64,000 nt of DNA from Actibacterium sp. 188UL27-1 (lineage in GTDB: Bacteria > Pseudomonadota > Alphaproteobacteria > Rhodobacterales > Rhodobacteraceae): the NCBI RefSeq assembly GCF_016901225.1, contig NZ_JAFEUL010000005.1, positions 124,001 through 188,000 on the forward strand. The letters run 5' to 3'. The notes under the pieces were generated by a model. That model was not told the DNA's origin and ran no database searches. It saw only the letters and a program-made list of their open reading frames with translations. Positions within the stretch are counted from its first letter, which is position 1. The number at the start of each line of letters is the position of its first letter. Shown one piece after another: positions 39,729-51,017 of this stretch. The position numbers and the translations under genes are program-made.

Positions 39729-41108
39729 ATGACAAAGTTTTCTGACCTAGAGTTGGACCCAAAGGTCCTGAAAGCCGTTGATGAGGCGGGCTATACGCAA
39801 CCGACCCCCATTCAGGAAGGTGCGATCCCTCCTGCGCTGAAGGGGCAGGATGTGCTTGGCATCGCGCAAACCGGCACTGGCAAGACGGCCAGCTTCACAC
39901 TGCCGATGATCACATTGCTGGCCAAGGGGCGCGCCCGGGCCCGGATGCCGCGGTCCCTGGTTCTGGCGCCGACGCGCGAATTGGCCGCCCAGGTGGCCGA
40001 AAACTTTGACACCTACGCCAAACATACCAAGCTGACCAAGGCGCTGCTGATCGGCGGCGTGTCCTTTGGCGAACAAGACAAGCTGATCGACCGCGGCGTC
40101 GACGTGCTGATCGCCACGCCCGGCCGCTTGCTGGACCATTTCGAACGCGGCAAGCTGCTGCTGACCGGTGTGCAGATCATGGTCGTGGACGAAGCTGACC
40201 GGATGCTGGATATGGGTTTCATCCCGGATATCGAACGGATTTTCCAGCTGACGCCGTTCACCCGCCAAACGCTGTTTTTCAGCGCCACCATGGCGTCAGA
40301 GATCGAGCGGATCACCAACACCTTCCTCAGCAGCCCCGCCAAGATCGAGGTGGCCCGCGCCGCAACCACAAGTGAAACGATTGAACAGGCCTTGGTTCAG
40401 TTCAAACCCAAGCGCAAGGATCGCACCGCGACCGAAAAACGCGCCATCTTGCGGGCCCTGATCGAGCAAGAGGGCGAGGCCTGTACAAACGCCATCATCT
40501 TTTGCAATCGCAAGGTCGATGTGGATGTCGTGGCCAAATCCATGAAAAAACACGGCCTCGATGCCGAACCGATCCATGGCGATCTGGATCAAAGCCACCG
40601 GACCCGGACCCTGGACGGATTTCGCGGCGGGACAATCCGGTTTCTGGTCGCCTCAGACGTTGCGGCGCGGGGTCTGGACATCCCGAATGTCAGTCATGTC
40701 TTTAACTTCGACGTACCCAGCCATTCAGAGGATTATGTGCATCGCATCGGCCGTACGGGTCGCGCCGGTCGGTCAGGCAAGGCTTTCATGATCGCGGCTC
40801 CGGCGGATGACAAGAACCTGTCCGCCATTGAAAATCTGGTGAAACAAGAGATCCCGCGGATCGAAAACCCCGTCAAGCCAAGCGCGAAAGAGGATGATAC
40901 GGGTGAAGCCCGCACCCGTCGCAGTCGCGAGAAACCGGAAAGCAAGCCGGTGAAATCCGACACGGCTGAGGCGGAGACCCCCAAAGCGCGGTCGAATTCA
41001 GGGCGTCGGGGCCGTGGCGGCTCTGGTCGTGATGACGCCCGGGTGGTGGGGTTCCACGATCACGTCCCCGATTTCATCACACGGTCCTTTATCCGCAAGG
41101 CCAGCTGA
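39729..41108 (+). CDS. DEAD-box RNA helicase (RhlE-like)
   Basis: A 459-residue ATP-dependent RNA helicase with the Q-motif (PTPIQEGAIP), motif I AQTGTGKT, DEAD (motif II), SAT (motif III), and HRIGRTGRAG (motif VI). A basic, low-complexity tail (about 385-440) with RGRGGSGRDD-type repeats likely binds RNA. Such helicases act in ribosome assembly, cold response or mRNA decay; RNase J is encoded nearby but convergently, so co-regulation is not implied. Confidence 0.93.
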   Translation: MTKFSDLELDPKVLKAVDEAGYTQPTPIQEGAIPPALKGQDVLGIAQTGTGKTASFTLPMITLLAKGRARARMPRSLVLAPTRELAAQVAENFDTYAKHTKLTKALLIGGVSFGEQDKLIDRGVDVLIATPGRLLDHFERGKLLLTGVQIMVVDEADRMLDMGFIPDIERIFQLTPFTRQTLFFSATMASEIERITNTFLSSPAKIEVARAATTSETIEQALVQFKPKRKDRTATEKRAILRALIEQEGEACTNAIIFCNRKVDVDVVAKSMKKHGLDAEPIHGDLDQSHRTRTLDGFRGGTIRFLVASDVAARGLDIPNVSHVFNFDVPSHSEDYVHRIGRTGRAGRSGKAFMIAAPADDKNLSAIENLVKQEIPRIENPVKPSAKEDDTGEARTRRSREKPESKPVKSDTAEAETPKARSNSGRRGRGGSGRDDARVVGFHDHVPDFITRSFIRKAS

Positions 41109-41125
41109 ACGGCCATCGTTACGGT

Positions 41126-41150
41126 ATGGGGGCCGCACCCCCTCCCCCAT
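41126..41150. terminator. Weak hairpin between helicase and RNase J genes
   Basis: A 7 bp stem (41126-41132 with 41144-41150) between convergent genes, without a T tract. Possible bidirectional terminator. Confidence 0.3.
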
Positions 41151-41212
41151 CCTGGCCCTGCAAATATCGCTACCCTGGTTGAAAATCCCGTTTTCGACAA
41201 AGGCCGCAGGGA

Positions 41213-42880
41213 TCAGGCCAATCGGCTGACCACTACCGTCACCTCGGGCTTTTTGCCTATTTCCGACATGCAGGTCTGGCGGACAATCCGGCGAATGCTG
41301 TCATCCAGCGCCTTGTCATCGGTCAGGATCTTGTCAGCGGCGCGGCCCAGCATCTGATCGACTTCGGCCTCGATGATCTCGACCAAAGCCGTGTTTGACA
41401 AGCCGGTCTCGGGCAGGCCCATGACCTCCGCCCAGGGCTCGCCCAAGGGTTCATCATCCTCATCTATGATCAGCGTCACCATGATATGGCCGTTCAGGGC
41501 CAGGCGGATCCGGTCGCGGACAACGCCGTCCAACGCGCCGATCTTGACGGCACCGTCCAGATAGGTCCGGCTGGATTCGATGTATTCCACCACATCCGGC
41601 GTCTTGCCAGTCAGATCCAACATGGTGCCATTGGTCGCTATTTCAGTTGCGATGCCCTTATCGGCGGCCAGCTTCGCGTGGCGGCGCAACATGCGGTGCT
41701 CCCCGTGCATGGGCACCAGCATCTCCGGTTTGACCAGATCATGGAGCGCCTCCAGATCGGGCCCGTTCGCATGGCCCGACACATGGTAAATGCCAGCACT
41801 GTCATCGACGACATCGACGCCCATTTCCGAGAATGAATTCACGATCTGCAAGACGCCACGTTCATTACCGGGGATCGTTTTGGAGGAAAAGAGGAACAGA
41901 TCGCCCTCCTTCATCTCCAACCCCAGATATTTGCCCCGCGCAAGCTGCGCCGTTGCGGCCCGCCGTTCTCCCTGGCTTCCGGTCGAAAGGAGCATCAGGT
42001 TTTCGCGCGGGATTTGCTGCGCCTCTTCGGGGCTGACGGTGGAGGGAAAGTCGGTCAATACTCCGGTTTCCTGTGCCACGGTGATCATGCGTTTCATGGC
42101 CCGCCCCAGCAAGCAGACCGAACGCCCCGCAGCCGTCGCCGCATCTGCCAAGGTCTTCACGCGCGCCACATTGCTGGCGAATGTGGTGGCCACGACCATG
42201 CCTTTGGCCTTGCGCACCAAATCCTGGATAGCGGGCCCCACAACCTCCTCTGACCGGCCGGGATGCCCGACCATTACGTTGGTGCTGTCGCAAACCAGCG
42301 TCTTGACGCCCTGCCCCACGACCTCGCGCCACAGATCGGCATCAAAAGGTTCCCCCACCACGGGGCTGCCATCCAGCTTGAAATCGCCTGTATGGATGAT
42401 CCGGCCCGCAGGCGTGTCAATCACGATGGCAGAGCTTTCGGGGATAGAATGGGACACCGGCAGGAAGGACACCTTGAATGGCCCAAGCTGGCTCATATCA
42501 GGCCAAGGTCCGACAACCTGCACCGCGCCCATGTCACCGCCATGTTCATCAAGTTTACGCGCGGCAAGGGCACCGGTAAATTTACGCGCGTAAACTGGCG
42601 CTCCCAAACGCTCCCAGAAATGGCCAAGGGCACCGATATGGTCCTCATGCCCGTGGGTGATGATGATGGCTTCCAACTGGTCCACCCGTTCAAGCAGCCA
42701 ACTGAGATCGGGAAAGATCAGATCCACACCCGGTGTGGTATCCATGTTCGGGAAGGTTACGCCCAGATCGACCAGGATCAGCCGCTCCGCCCCTTCCGGC
42801 CCATAGCCATAGACGTAAGCATTCATGCCCACTTCGCCCGCCCCACCAAGGGGCAGGTAAATCAATCGGTTATCGGCCAT
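41213..42880 (-). CDS. rnj: Ribonuclease J
   Basis: A 555-residue metallo-beta-lactamase/beta-CASP nuclease with 5'-exo and endonuclease roles in RNA processing. The metal motif is THGHEDH at 75-81, followed by the beta-CASP region (CDSTNVMVGHPGRSEE, LSTGSQGE) and a C-terminal domain. It begins immediately after the coaX stop codon. The nuoN-birA-coaX-rnj run on one strand suggests a shared transcript. Confidence 0.95.
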   Translation of the reverse strand: MADNRLIYLPLGGAGEVGMNAYVYGYGPEGAERLILVDLGVTFPNMDTTPGVDLIFPDLSWLLERVDQLEAIIITHGHEDHIGALGHFWERLGAPVYARKFTGALAARKLDEHGGDMGAVQVVGPWPDMSQLGPFKVSFLPVSHSIPESSAIVIDTPAGRIIHTGDFKLDGSPVVGEPFDADLWREVVGQGVKTLVCDSTNVMVGHPGRSEEVVGPAIQDLVRKAKGMVVATTFASNVARVKTLADAATAAGRSVCLLGRAMKRMITVAQETGVLTDFPSTVSPEEAQQIPRENLMLLSTGSQGERRAATAQLARGKYLGLEMKEGDLFLFSSKTIPGNERGVLQIVNSFSEMGVDVVDDSAGIYHVSGHANGPDLEALHDLVKPEMLVPMHGEHRMLRRHAKLAADKGIATEIATNGTMLDLTGKTPDVVEYIESSRTYLDGAVKIGALDGVVRDRIRLALNGHIMVTLIIDEDDEPLGEPWAEVMGLPETGLSNTALVEIIEAEVDQMLGRAADKILTDDKALDDSIRRIVRQTCMSEIGKKPEVTVVVSRLA

Positions 42881-43657
42881 TCATGTCCCGTTTTCTTTAT
42901 TATGTTTGTGGATGACGGTCAGCCCATGCATCGTCAGATCATCTTCGATCCGGTCAAATAGCACATCCCCAGAGGAGAACAACGGGGCAAGTCCGCCCGT
43001 CCCGATGATCGTCATCGGGCGGTCCCGCTCCGCCTTGATGCGGTCACAAATACCGCGCACCAGACCGACATAGCCCCAAAACACGCCTGACTGCATGCAA
43101 GCCACGGTGTTGGTGCCAATGACGGCTTGCGGTTTGGTCACATCGACATGGGGCAAGGCGGCAGCCGCCTGGTGCAAGGCTTCAAGGCTGAGGTTCACGC
43201 CGGGTGCGATCACCCCGCCGATATAGGCCCCATCGGCTGAAACGACATCAAATGTGGTGGCCGTGCCGAAATCCACGACGATCAGGTCGCCGCCATGGCG
43301 ATCAAAGGCGCCTGCCGTGTTCACCAACCGGTCCGGCCCCACTTGCGTGCCCGCATCCACGCGGGGCGGTTGTGGCAACAGGCAGTCCGGTTTGCCCACC
43401 ACCCAAGGCCGGCAGTTGAAATACCGGTCCGTAAAGACCCGTAAGTTGAACACGACGCGCGGTACGGTGGACGAGACGATGACCTCATCAATCACGACAT
43501 CCAGCTTGTGATGGTCGCGCAAGGTAGAGAACCAGACATAATACTGGTCCGCCGTTCGCTGATGTTCGGTCGAGGTCCGGAAGGTCGCCAGAAACTGCGT
43601 GCCATCCCAGATCGAAAACACGGTATTGGTGTTCCCGCAATCGATACACAGCAACAT
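42881..43657 (-). CDS. coaX: Type III pantothenate kinase CoaX
   Basis: First step of coenzyme A synthesis. The 258-residue protein has the type III motifs DCGNTNTVFS (phosphate 1) and VDFGTATTFD (phosphate 2), GPDRLVN in between, and a C-terminal TGGLAPLF. Type III enzymes are not feedback-inhibited by CoA. The gene is 12 bases after birA and abuts rnj. Confidence 0.95.
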   Translation of the reverse strand: MLLCIDCGNTNTVFSIWDGTQFLATFRTSTEHQRTADQYYVWFSTLRDHHKLDVVIDEVIVSSTVPRVVFNLRVFTDRYFNCRPWVVGKPDCLLPQPPRVDAGTQVGPDRLVNTAGAFDRHGGDLIVVDFGTATTFDVVSADGAYIGGVIAPGVNLSLEALHQAAAALPHVDVTKPQAVIGTNTVACMQSGVFWGYVGLVRGICDRIKAERDRPMTIIGTGGLAPLFSSGDVLFDRIEDDLTMHGLTVIHKHNKENGT

Positions 43658-43669
43658 GGGCGTACCCCT

Positions 43670-44455
43670 TTAGAAATAGATCTCTGCAGCGGCGATCCGA
43701 CGCTCGCCTTTTGCGGTATTCAGGATCAAATGACCCTCCGCATCGATTGTAGTGAACGTGCCCGTGATCTGTTCGGATGGCAACCGGGCCGTGATCACCT
43801 CACCCAGCCGGGCCGCGTGTTTGAGCCACAGGTGGCGGATGGGATCGAACCCGAATTGCTGGAACTGTTGCTCAAGATCGGCAAAATGACTGGCCAGCCA
43901 GAACAGGAAATCTTCGGGGCTGGAGGCCTTGCCCCCTGCCCCGACGACACTGATCGGGGGGACGGCATTGTCTTCCACCTGCGATCCGTCGGGAGCCGAT
44001 GCCAAGTTTACACCGATCCCTATGGACAGGTGATCCACCCCGCCGCCTTGGCCCGCGCTCTCAAGCAGGATGCCCGCAACTTTACCCCCCTTAAGCAATA
44101 CGTCATTGGGCCATTTCAGCGACAGCATCTTTGGCCCCGTCAGCATGGCCAGCGCTTGATAAAGCGCGACCGCCGCCGTGAAAGACCGTAACGCCGCCTG
44201 CGCCGGATCGCCTTTTGGCTGCATCACAAGGGTGGCGGCGAAATTGCCCGGAGGCATGGACCAGGGCCTTCCGCGCCTGCCATGGGCTGCGATTTGGTTC
44301 CGCGCGAGGATCCAGGTGGGGCCGGTCAGCGTGTCGCGGCGGCGGGCGGCCTCTGCCATGGTGCTGTCGGTCTGGTCCAGCACGATCCGGTCATAGGCCG
44401 AGGGCCAGAAGGCCCGCGTTTCAGCCGCATCCCAAAGCGGGATCTCAGTTGACAA
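43670..44455 (-). CDS. birA: Biotin-[acetyl-CoA carboxylase] ligase
   Basis: Attaches biotin to the carboxyl carrier protein. The 261-residue protein has the adenylate-binding loop region ([16 protein letters not shown]) and [19 protein letters not shown]. It lacks the N-terminal DNA-binding domain of E. coli BirA, so it is an enzyme only. The apparent start is TTG at 44455, since no in-frame ATG or GTG is near; it overlaps nuoN by 11 bases. Confidence 0.93.
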   Translation of the reverse strand: MSTEIPLWDAAETRAFWPSAYDRIVLDQTDSTMAEAARRRDTLTGPTWILARNQIAAHGRRGRPWSMPPGNFAATLVMQPKGDPAQAALRSFTAAVALYQALAMLTGPKMLSLKWPNDVLLKGGKVAGILLESAGQGGGVDHLSIGIGVNLASAPDGSQVEDNAVPPISVVGAGGKASSPEDFLFWLASHFADLEQQFQQFGFDPIRHLWLKHAARLGEVITARLPSEQITGTFTTIDAEGHLILNTAKGERRIAAAEIYF

Positions 44456-45884
44456 GTGCGATGGCGGCGGAGGCGGCCAGTGCCTCTACCCCGAAAAGGT
44501 TGATAATCCCAAGCACCATGACGGCGGCCGAGGCAATCAGGAACGCACCCTGAACCGGAGCCACCGCCACATCGGTGCCCCGTGCCTCTGGATCGCCAAA
44601 ATACATGAAGAACACGATCCGCAAATAGTAAAATGCCCCGATGACGCTGGCGATAGCACCGGCCACAGCGAGCCAGCCCAGTCCTGCATCGACAGCTGCC
44701 AAAAGGACACCGTATTTGCCAAAGAAACCCAGCAGCGGCGGCACCCCGGCCAAGCTGAAGAACAGAACCAGCATCGCCAGCGCCTTAGCCGGTTCGCGCG
44801 CGCTGAGCATGTTGAGCCCGCCAATGTCGGTGATGTGGCGCCCGTCTTGTTCCATCGTCAAGATAAACGCGAATGTGCCGACGTTCATGGTCACGTAGAT
44901 CGCCATGTAGATCAGCATCGCCTCCACACCCTGGGCCGTGCCTGCCGAAAGGCCCACCAAGGCAAAACCCATATGCGCGATGGAGGAATAGGCCATCAGC
45001 CGTTTGATATCGCGCTGCCCGATGGCGGCGATAGCGCCAAGGAACATCGAGATCACGGCGAGGAAGGCCAAGATCTGTTGCCAGTCTCCGACAACGCCAC
45101 CGAATGCATCATGGACCACCCGGGCGAACAGAGCCATGGCGGCGACCTTGGGCGCAGTGGCAAAGAACGCAGTGACCGGTGTGGGCGAGCCTTCATAAAC
45201 GTCCGGCGTCCACATGTGAAACGGCGCGGCAGAGACCTTGAACGCCAAACCAGCAGTCAGGAAAACAAGGCCAAAGAGCAGACCGACCGAGATATTGCCA
45301 TCCGTCGCGACCGAGATGATGCCCGCGAAACTGGTTGTCCCGGCAAAGCCATAGGTCAGCGACGCGCCGTAAAGCAGCAAGCCCGAACTGAGCGCGCCGA
45401 GGACGAAGTATTTCAACCCTGCTTCGGTCGATTTCACACTGTCCCGGCGCAGGGAGGCCACGACATAAAGGGCAAGCGATTGCAGTTCCAATCCCATGTA
45501 AAGCATCATCAGGTCGCCAGCAGAGACCATGATCATCATGCCGACCACCGCAAGGGCGATCAGAACCGGGTATTCAAACCGCAACAGATCGCGTTTGACC
45601 ATGTAGTCCTTGCTCATCACAAGGATTGCCGCCGCCGATAGCAGGATCGTCACCTTGGCAAAGCGGGCAAAGGCATCATCGACGAACATGCCCCCAAAGG
45701 CAGTGCGGGTGACATTGCCCGACAGGGCCACCCACAGGGCCAGCGCCACGAACACCGCCGCCGTGCCCCAAACGAGCAACGGCGCGACCTCGTCCTTGGT
45801 TGTGTAGACGGCAAAGATCAGCGCCGCCATGGCACAGAGCGACAGAAAGATCTCGGGCAGCAGGATGGTCAGATCGGCACCCAT
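44445..45884 (-). CDS. nuoN: NADH-quinone oxidoreductase subunit N
   Basis: Antiporter-like proton-pumping subunit of complex I, 479 residues with about 14 membrane spans. The conserved region [22 protein letters not shown] includes the channel lysine. Last nuo gene of the operon, followed by birA with an 11-base overlap. Confidence 0.97.
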   Translation of the reverse strand: MGADLTILLPEIFLSLCAMAALIFAVYTTKDEVAPLLVWGTAAVFVALALWVALSGNVTRTAFGGMFVDDAFARFAKVTILLSAAAILVMSKDYMVKRDLLRFEYPVLIALAVVGMMIMVSAGDLMMLYMGLELQSLALYVVASLRRDSVKSTEAGLKYFVLGALSSGLLLYGASLTYGFAGTTSFAGIISVATDGNISVGLLFGLVFLTAGLAFKVSAAPFHMWTPDVYEGSPTPVTAFFATAPKVAAMALFARVVHDAFGGVVGDWQQILAFLAVISMFLGAIAAIGQRDIKRLMAYSSIAHMGFALVGLSAGTAQGVEAMLIYMAIYVTMNVGTFAFILTMEQDGRHITDIGGLNMLSAREPAKALAMLVLFFSLAGVPPLLGFFGKYGVLLAAVDAGLGWLAVAGAIASVIGAFYYLRIVFFMYFGDPEARGTDVAVAPVQGAFLIASAAVMVLGIINLFGVEALAASAAIALVN

Positions 45885-45885
45885 A

Positions 45886-47433
45886 TCATTGGCCTCCGTC
45901 AGCGATTTGCGTGGTGGCGCGGTATTCGGCCAGGGCCGTCTCGCGGGTATCGATCAGATTGCCGACCGAGGGGCCGATGACATCCGTCACCAGCGCGGGA
46001 TAGACGCCCAGCAGCAAGGTCATGGCGACCAACGGAGCAAAGATCCATTTCTCGCGCCGCGTCATGTCGGTGATCGATTTCAGGCTCTCCTTGATCAGAT
46101 CGCCCATGACGACCCGGCGGTAAAGCCACAGGGCATAGGCGGCGGACAGGATAACGCCGCTCGTTGCGACCACGGCGACCCAGGTATTGACCTGGAAGAC
46201 CCCCATCAGGGTCAGGAATTCACCGACAAAGCCCGATGTCCCAGGCAGGCCCACATTGGCCATGGTGAACAGCATGAAGATCAGCGCATAGGCGGGCATG
46301 CGGTTCACGAGGCCACCATAGGCCGAAATCTCCCGCGTGTGCATTCGGTCGTAAATGACACCAACGCACAGAAACAACGCACCCGAGATAAAGCCATGGC
46401 TGAGCATCTGGAAGATCGCGCCGTCGATCCCCTGCTGATTGGCGGCAAAGATCCCCATCGTCACGTATCCCATATGGGCGACGGAAGAATAGGCGATGAG
46501 TTTCTTCATATCCTCCTGCGCCAAGGCCACGAGGGAGGTGTAGACAATCGCGATGGCCGACATCCACAGAACCAGGGGGGCCAGCAGCTCGGAGGCAACC
46601 GGGAACATCGGGAGGCTGAACCGGATCAACCCGTACCCGCCCAGCTTCAATAGGATCGCCGCCAGAACGACAGAGCCCGCCGTGGGCGCCTGCACATGGG
46701 CATCCGGCAGCCAGGTATGGACCGGCCACATGGGCATCTTGACCGCGAAACTGGCGAAGAAGGCGAGCCAAAGCAGCGTTTGCAAACCTCCCACCACCTC
46801 GAACCCCAATAGCGGGAATGTGGCGGAAGAGAAATCATGGCTCAGCAGCGCCTGTATGTCGGTTGTCCCCGCCTCGACATACATGGCGATCATCGCCACC
46901 AGCATCAGGACCGAACCGAGGAAGGTGTAGAGGAAGAACTTGAACGAGGCATAGACGCGGTTCGCCCCGCCCCAAATGCCGATGATCAGGAACATCGGGA
47001 TCAGGCCCGCCTCAAAGAACAGGTAGAACAGGACCAGATCCAGCGCCATGAACACGCCCAGCATCAGCGTTTCCAGGATCAGGAAGGCGGTGATGTATTC
47101 CTTCACGCGGGTCTTCACGTCCCATGATGCGGCAATGACCAGCGGCATCATGAAGGTCGTCAGCATCACGAAGAGAACACTGATCCCATCGACGCCCATC
47201 TTGTATTTCAGGCCGAACAGCCAGTCCCGTTCTTCGACGAATTGGAAATCCGTGTTGGACGGGTCGAACTGAAAGATCAGAAAGAGAGAGACAAAGAAGG
47301 TCGCCCCCGTAGCCCAAAGCCCGATGCGCTTGGCATTCAGTTGGGCGGCCTCGTCATTGCCGCGCAGGAAACCGGCAAGGATCAGCGCCGCGATCAGCGG
47401 GATGAACGTGATGATCGATAGGAGGTTATCCAT
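45886..47433 (-). CDS. nuoM: NADH-quinone oxidoreductase subunit M
   Basis: Antiporter-like subunit, 515 residues and about 14 spans. The core segment [23 protein letters not shown] is diagnostic. Its ATG overlaps the nuoL stop by one base, and one base separates its stop from nuoN. Confidence 0.97.
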   Translation of the reverse strand: MDNLLSIITFIPLIAALILAGFLRGNDEAAQLNAKRIGLWATGATFFVSLFLIFQFDPSNTDFQFVEERDWLFGLKYKMGVDGISVLFVMLTTFMMPLVIAASWDVKTRVKEYITAFLILETLMLGVFMALDLVLFYLFFEAGLIPMFLIIGIWGGANRVYASFKFFLYTFLGSVLMLVAMIAMYVEAGTTDIQALLSHDFSSATFPLLGFEVVGGLQTLLWLAFFASFAVKMPMWPVHTWLPDAHVQAPTAGSVVLAAILLKLGGYGLIRFSLPMFPVASELLAPLVLWMSAIAIVYTSLVALAQEDMKKLIAYSSVAHMGYVTMGIFAANQQGIDGAIFQMLSHGFISGALFLCVGVIYDRMHTREISAYGGLVNRMPAYALIFMLFTMANVGLPGTSGFVGEFLTLMGVFQVNTWVAVVATSGVILSAAYALWLYRRVVMGDLIKESLKSITDMTRREKWIFAPLVAMTLLLGVYPALVTDVIGPSVGNLIDTRETALAEYRATTQIADGGQ

Positions 47434-49574
47434 TAGCCCGCTCCTCCGACCATGACCCAGGTGACCAGGATCACGATCCCTAGGATCATCGCCCCCGCAT
47501 AGTGGAACAGATATCCCGATTGGGCGCGCCCGGCGAGCCGGGTGAAGAACGGGATGATCCCCATCGCCAGCCCGTTGATGCCACCGTCAATCACGTTGCC
47601 ATCCCCACGCTTCCACAGGAAATTGCCAAGGGCCTTGGCCGGTTTGACGAAGACCGCGTCGTAGATCTCGTCAAAATACCACTTGTTCAGCAGGAATTCA
47701 TAAAGCGGGCGCTGGTTCTCTGCCAGTTTGGCGGGCAGGTCTGGACGGCGAATATACATAATATAGGCCAGGATCAGACCGGTTAGCATCGCGATGAAGG
47801 GTGAGGCTTTGACCAGCGCGGATACCGCATGGGCATCGTCCAGAATGGTGTTGTCCTCACCAATGTAGATCGCACCTTCACCAGGCTTGCCGCCAAAAGC
47901 CGCGTGATGATCGTCACCGTGGCCATCCGCCGCCTTGGCCCCATCGCCATGGTCGTCACCTGCGGCCTCATCATGAGCGTCGCCATGGGCCTCTGTCGTT
48001 TCTGCCCCGCGATCGTCGCTGGCATGGACCTCTCCGGCCAGCGGGATACCATAGAAGCGGGCAACCTGATCGGTATGGCCAAAAAAGCTGCCAAACCAGA
48101 TCATGCCTGCAAAAACAGCACCCAGTGCCAAAACGCCAAGGGGTGCCAGCATGGTCACCGGGCTTTCATGGGCATGTTCATGGGTGTGTTTGTTGCCGCG
48201 CGGCTCCCCAAAGAAGGTCATGAACATCAACCGCCAGCTGTAGAAACTGGTGAAGCAGGCGGCGATCACGAGGGACCAGAAGGCAAACCCGCCCGCCATC
48301 GTGCCCGAGGCAAAGGCGCTTTCGATGATTGCATCCTTGGACAGGAACCCGGCGAAACCGATATGGGTCAGCGGGATGCCGACGCCGGTGATCGCCAATG
48401 TGCCAATCATCATGGCCCAAAACGTGTAAGGCATCTTGTGTCGCAAACCACCGTAGTTCCGCATGTCCTGCTCATGGTGCATCCCGTGGATGACCGAGCC
48501 TGCGCCAAGAAACAGCATTGCCTTAAAGAATGCGTGGGTGAACAGGTGGAACATCGCTGCCGAATACATGCCCACACCAGCGGCCACAAACATGTAGCCC
48601 AGTTGCGAACAGGTCGAGTAGGCGATCACCCGTTTGATGTCATTCTGCACCAGGCCGACCGTGGCTGCAAAAAACGCCGTTGCCGCACCGATATAGACGA
48701 CAAACGTGGTGGCATAGGGCGCGAATTCCATGATCGGGGACATCCGGCAGACCAGGAATACACCCGCTGTCACCATGGTCGCCGCGTGGATCAAGGCCGA
48801 AACCGGGGTCGGCCCCTCCATCGCGTCGGGCAGCCAGGTATGAAGCAGCAATTGCGCTGACTTGCCCATGGCCCCCATGAACAACAGCACGGCAATCACT
48901 TCAGCCGCGTTCCATTCGCCCCAGAGAAAACTGATCTGCGTTTCAGCCAATTCGGGGGCCGCGGCAAAGACATCGCTGAGGTTGATGGAATCCGTGAGGT
49001 AGAACAGCGCAAAGATCCCCAACAGGAAGGCGAAATCACCTACGCGGTTGACGATGAACGCCTTCATCGCGGCTGCCCCGGCACTGGCCTTGCGGATGTA
49101 AAAGCCGATCAACAGGTAGGAGGCGACGCCGACGCCTTCCCACCCAAAGAACATCTGGACCAGGTTATCGGCGGTCACGAGCATCAGCATCGTGAAGGTA
49201 AAGAAAGACAGGTAGGCGAAAAAGCGGCTCCGGTAGGTCTCCCCCTCGCGGAAATGATCGTCGTGGGCCATGTATCCAAAAGAATAAAGGTGCACGAGCG
49301 CCGAGACGGTCGTCACCACAACCAGCATGATCGCGGTCAGCCGGTCCATCCGTATGGCCCAATCGGTGCTGAGGGATCCGCTTTCGATCCAGCGCATGAT
49401 CTGGATCTGTTCGGTCACACCGTCAAAGGTGAAGAACACGATCCAGCTGAGCAGCATGGACAGAAACAGCAGCCCCGTCGCCACCACCATGCCCGCCTGT
49501 TCGCCAATCAGCCGCCAGCCGAACCCGCAAATCAGCGATCCGATGAGCGGGCTGAATAGGATAATCGTTTCCAT
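47433..49574 (-). CDS. nuoL: NADH-quinone oxidoreductase subunit L
   Basis: Largest antiporter-like subunit, 713 residues, with the long lateral helix expected at the C-terminus. The core segment [30 protein letters not shown] is typical. Two His-rich segments are inserted in soluble loops: HTHEHAH at 463-469, and about residues 516-560 rich in His, Asp and Gly. Both face the solvent in the family topology; their purpose is unknown. Confidence 0.96.
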   Translation of the reverse strand: METIILFSPLIGSLICGFGWRLIGEQAGMVVATGLLFLSMLLSWIVFFTFDGVTEQIQIMRWIESGSLSTDWAIRMDRLTAIMLVVVTTVSALVHLYSFGYMAHDDHFREGETYRSRFFAYLSFFTFTMLMLVTADNLVQMFFGWEGVGVASYLLIGFYIRKASAGAAAMKAFIVNRVGDFAFLLGIFALFYLTDSINLSDVFAAAPELAETQISFLWGEWNAAEVIAVLLFMGAMGKSAQLLLHTWLPDAMEGPTPVSALIHAATMVTAGVFLVCRMSPIMEFAPYATTFVVYIGAATAFFAATVGLVQNDIKRVIAYSTCSQLGYMFVAAGVGMYSAAMFHLFTHAFFKAMLFLGAGSVIHGMHHEQDMRNYGGLRHKMPYTFWAMMIGTLAITGVGIPLTHIGFAGFLSKDAIIESAFASGTMAGGFAFWSLVIAACFTSFYSWRLMFMTFFGEPRGNKHTHEHAHESPVTMLAPLGVLALGAVFAGMIWFGSFFGHTDQVARFYGIPLAGEVHASDDRGAETTEAHGDAHDEAAGDDHGDGAKAADGHGDDHHAAFGGKPGEGAIYIGEDNTILDDAHAVSALVKASPFIAMLTGLILAYIMYIRRPDLPAKLAENQRPLYEFLLNKWYFDEIYDAVFVKPAKALGNFLWKRGDGNVIDGGINGLAMGIIPFFTRLAGRAQSGYLFHYAGAMILGIVILVTWVMVGGAG

Positions 49575-49580
49575 TGGCCC

Positions 49581-49886
49581 TTAGCCCTTCATATTGCTCA
49601 CGTCTTCGACCGCGATCGTGCCCCGCGCCCGGAAGAAACAGACCAGGATGGCCAGACCAATCGCCGCCTCGGCCGCCGCGACGGTCAGAACAAACAGCGT
49701 GAACACCTGCCCCACCAGATCGCCCAGAAACGCCGAAAACGCCACCAGGTTTATGTTGACGGCCAGCAGCATCAATTCGATCGACATCAGTATGACGATC
49801 ACGTTCTTGCGGTTCAGAAAGATCCCGAAGATTCCGATCACAAACAACGCCGCCGCAACGGTCAAATAATGCTCAAGTCCGATCAT
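49581..49886 (-). CDS. nuoK: NADH-quinone oxidoreductase subunit K
   Basis: Small membrane subunit of 101 residues with three spans. It carries the conserved membrane glutamates in the [20 protein letters not shown] region. Its ATG overlaps the stop codon of the 34-codon ORF upstream (ATGA). Confidence 0.96.
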   Translation of the reverse strand: MIGLEHYLTVAAALFVIGIFGIFLNRKNVIVILMSIELMLLAVNINLVAFSAFLGDLVGQVFTLFVLTVAAAEAAIGLAILVCFFRARGTIAVEDVSNMKG

Positions 49887-49987
49887 TCGGAACCCTTCCG
49901 GTTCTTTGACTTATCCCACCGCCAAAAGGCATAGATGACCGCCCCAATCACAAGATGGGCCAAGATATAGCCGAGCGTCGCAGACAT
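49883..49987 (-). CDS. 34-residue membrane peptide between nuoJ and nuoK
   Basis: A complete 34-codon frame starting [19 protein letters not shown] and ending with a basic tail ([12 protein letters not shown]), so one membrane span with a positive C-terminus. Its ATG overlaps the nuoJ stop by one base (TGATG), and its own TGA overlaps the nuoK ATG (ATGA). Perfect coupling on both sides in a proton-pump operon argues it is translated. It could be a small accessory or assembly peptide of complex I; no family is known to me. Confidence 0.7.
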   Translation of the reverse strand: MSATLGYILAHLVIGAVIYAFWRWDKSKNRKGSE

Positions 49988-50601
49988 CAGAGGCCCTGCC
50001 CCGGTTTGACGTCTTTCAGCTCCATGGCCTTCGCCGGATCGCGGTAGATTTGGGCAAGGATGTCTTGGCGTTTGATATCCGTGCGATGGCGCAGCGTCAG
50101 CACGATGGCGCCAACCATGGCCACAAGCAGGATCAAGCCCGCGATCTGAAAAAGCGGGAAATATTTGTCATAGACCAGCAGGCCCAACGCAGCGGTGTTG
50201 TGAACCTCACCCGGTGGCGGGGCAACGGCACCGCGCATGGCCATGGCGTCGTCCGCGAAGGTCCAAGTGCCAAAGACCATGCCCAACTGCATCAGCAAGA
50301 CCAACCCGATGACGCTTGCAACGGGCACATATTGGGCCATCTCGGCCTTCAATTCGGCGAAATCCACGTCCAGCATCATGACCACGAACAGGAACAGCAC
50401 CGCGACCGCGCCCACATAAACGATGACCAGCAGCATCGCCACGAATTCCGCGCCAAGCAGAACGAACATACCCGCCGAGGTGAAAAACGCGAGGATCAGC
50501 CACAATACTGAATGGACCGGGTTGCGGGAGACCACCACGAACAAGCCCGCCGTCACCACGACGACGGCAAAGCAGTAGAATGTGATATCGGCGGCACTCA
50601 T
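49987..50601 (-). CDS. nuoJ: NADH-quinone oxidoreductase subunit J
   Basis: Membrane subunit, 204 residues with five spans, containing [20 protein letters not shown], the conserved third span with the pi-bulge region. The C-terminal tail after the last span is soluble and about 35 residues long. Its ATG overlaps the stop of the upstream CMD-family gene (ATGA). Confidence 0.96.
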   Translation of the reverse strand: MSAADITFYCFAVVVVTAGLFVVVSRNPVHSVLWLILAFFTSAGMFVLLGAEFVAMLLVIVYVGAVAVLFLFVVMMLDVDFAELKAEMAQYVPVASVIGLVLLMQLGMVFGTWTFADDAMAMRGAVAPPPGEVHNTAALGLLVYDKYFPLFQIAGLILLVAMVGAIVLTLRHRTDIKRQDILAQIYRDPAKAMELKDVKPGQGL

Positions 50602-51017
50602 GCGCTGCCCTCCCCTTGCTTTTCGATCTCGGTCTGGGCCAGTTCCATGGCTTTTGTCATGGCGGGCACGCCGCCAAAAGGCGCCATCTGGGCAATGACC
50701 TGCGCCACTTCTTGCGGGCTTGCCCCGGCAACCATGGCATGGCGCACCGTCAGGCGCACCTGATCCTCGGCCTGGGCGCCCAGAACCGTCAGGGCAGCCA
50801 ACGTGACCAGCAGGCGGGTCTTTGCGTCCAGCCCGTCTGGGCTGAGGCCCTTACCCAGAAACGCCTCCATCAGCTCAGCGGGCATCGTCGGCATCCAGTC
50901 GGCCATGTTCGGCATGGCCGGGATCTTGCCTGGGTCAAAGGCCGGGTTCAGCGCCTTCGCCATTTCCTGCCCCTGCGCCATCATCTGGGCATAGAACTTG
51001 CTCAGGTCGTCGCTCAT
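50598..51017 (-). CDS. Carboxymuconolactone decarboxylase (CMD)-family protein, second copy
   Basis: A 139-residue all-helical protein with the CMD core in its second half ([40 protein letters not shown]). The CxxC of AhpD-type peroxidase partners is absent, so a redox role of that kind is unlikely. It overlaps the preceding CMD gene and nuoJ by 4 bases each (ATGA), which places it firmly in the nuo transcript. The role in complex I is unknown. Confidence 0.85.
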   Translation of the reverse strand: MSDDLSKFYAQMMAQGQEMAKALNPAFDPGKIPAMPNMADWMPTMPAELMEAFLGKGLSPDGLDAKTRLLVTLAALTVLGAQAEDQVRLTVRHAMVAGASPQEVAQVIAQMAPFGGVPAMTKAMELAQTEIEKQGEGSA

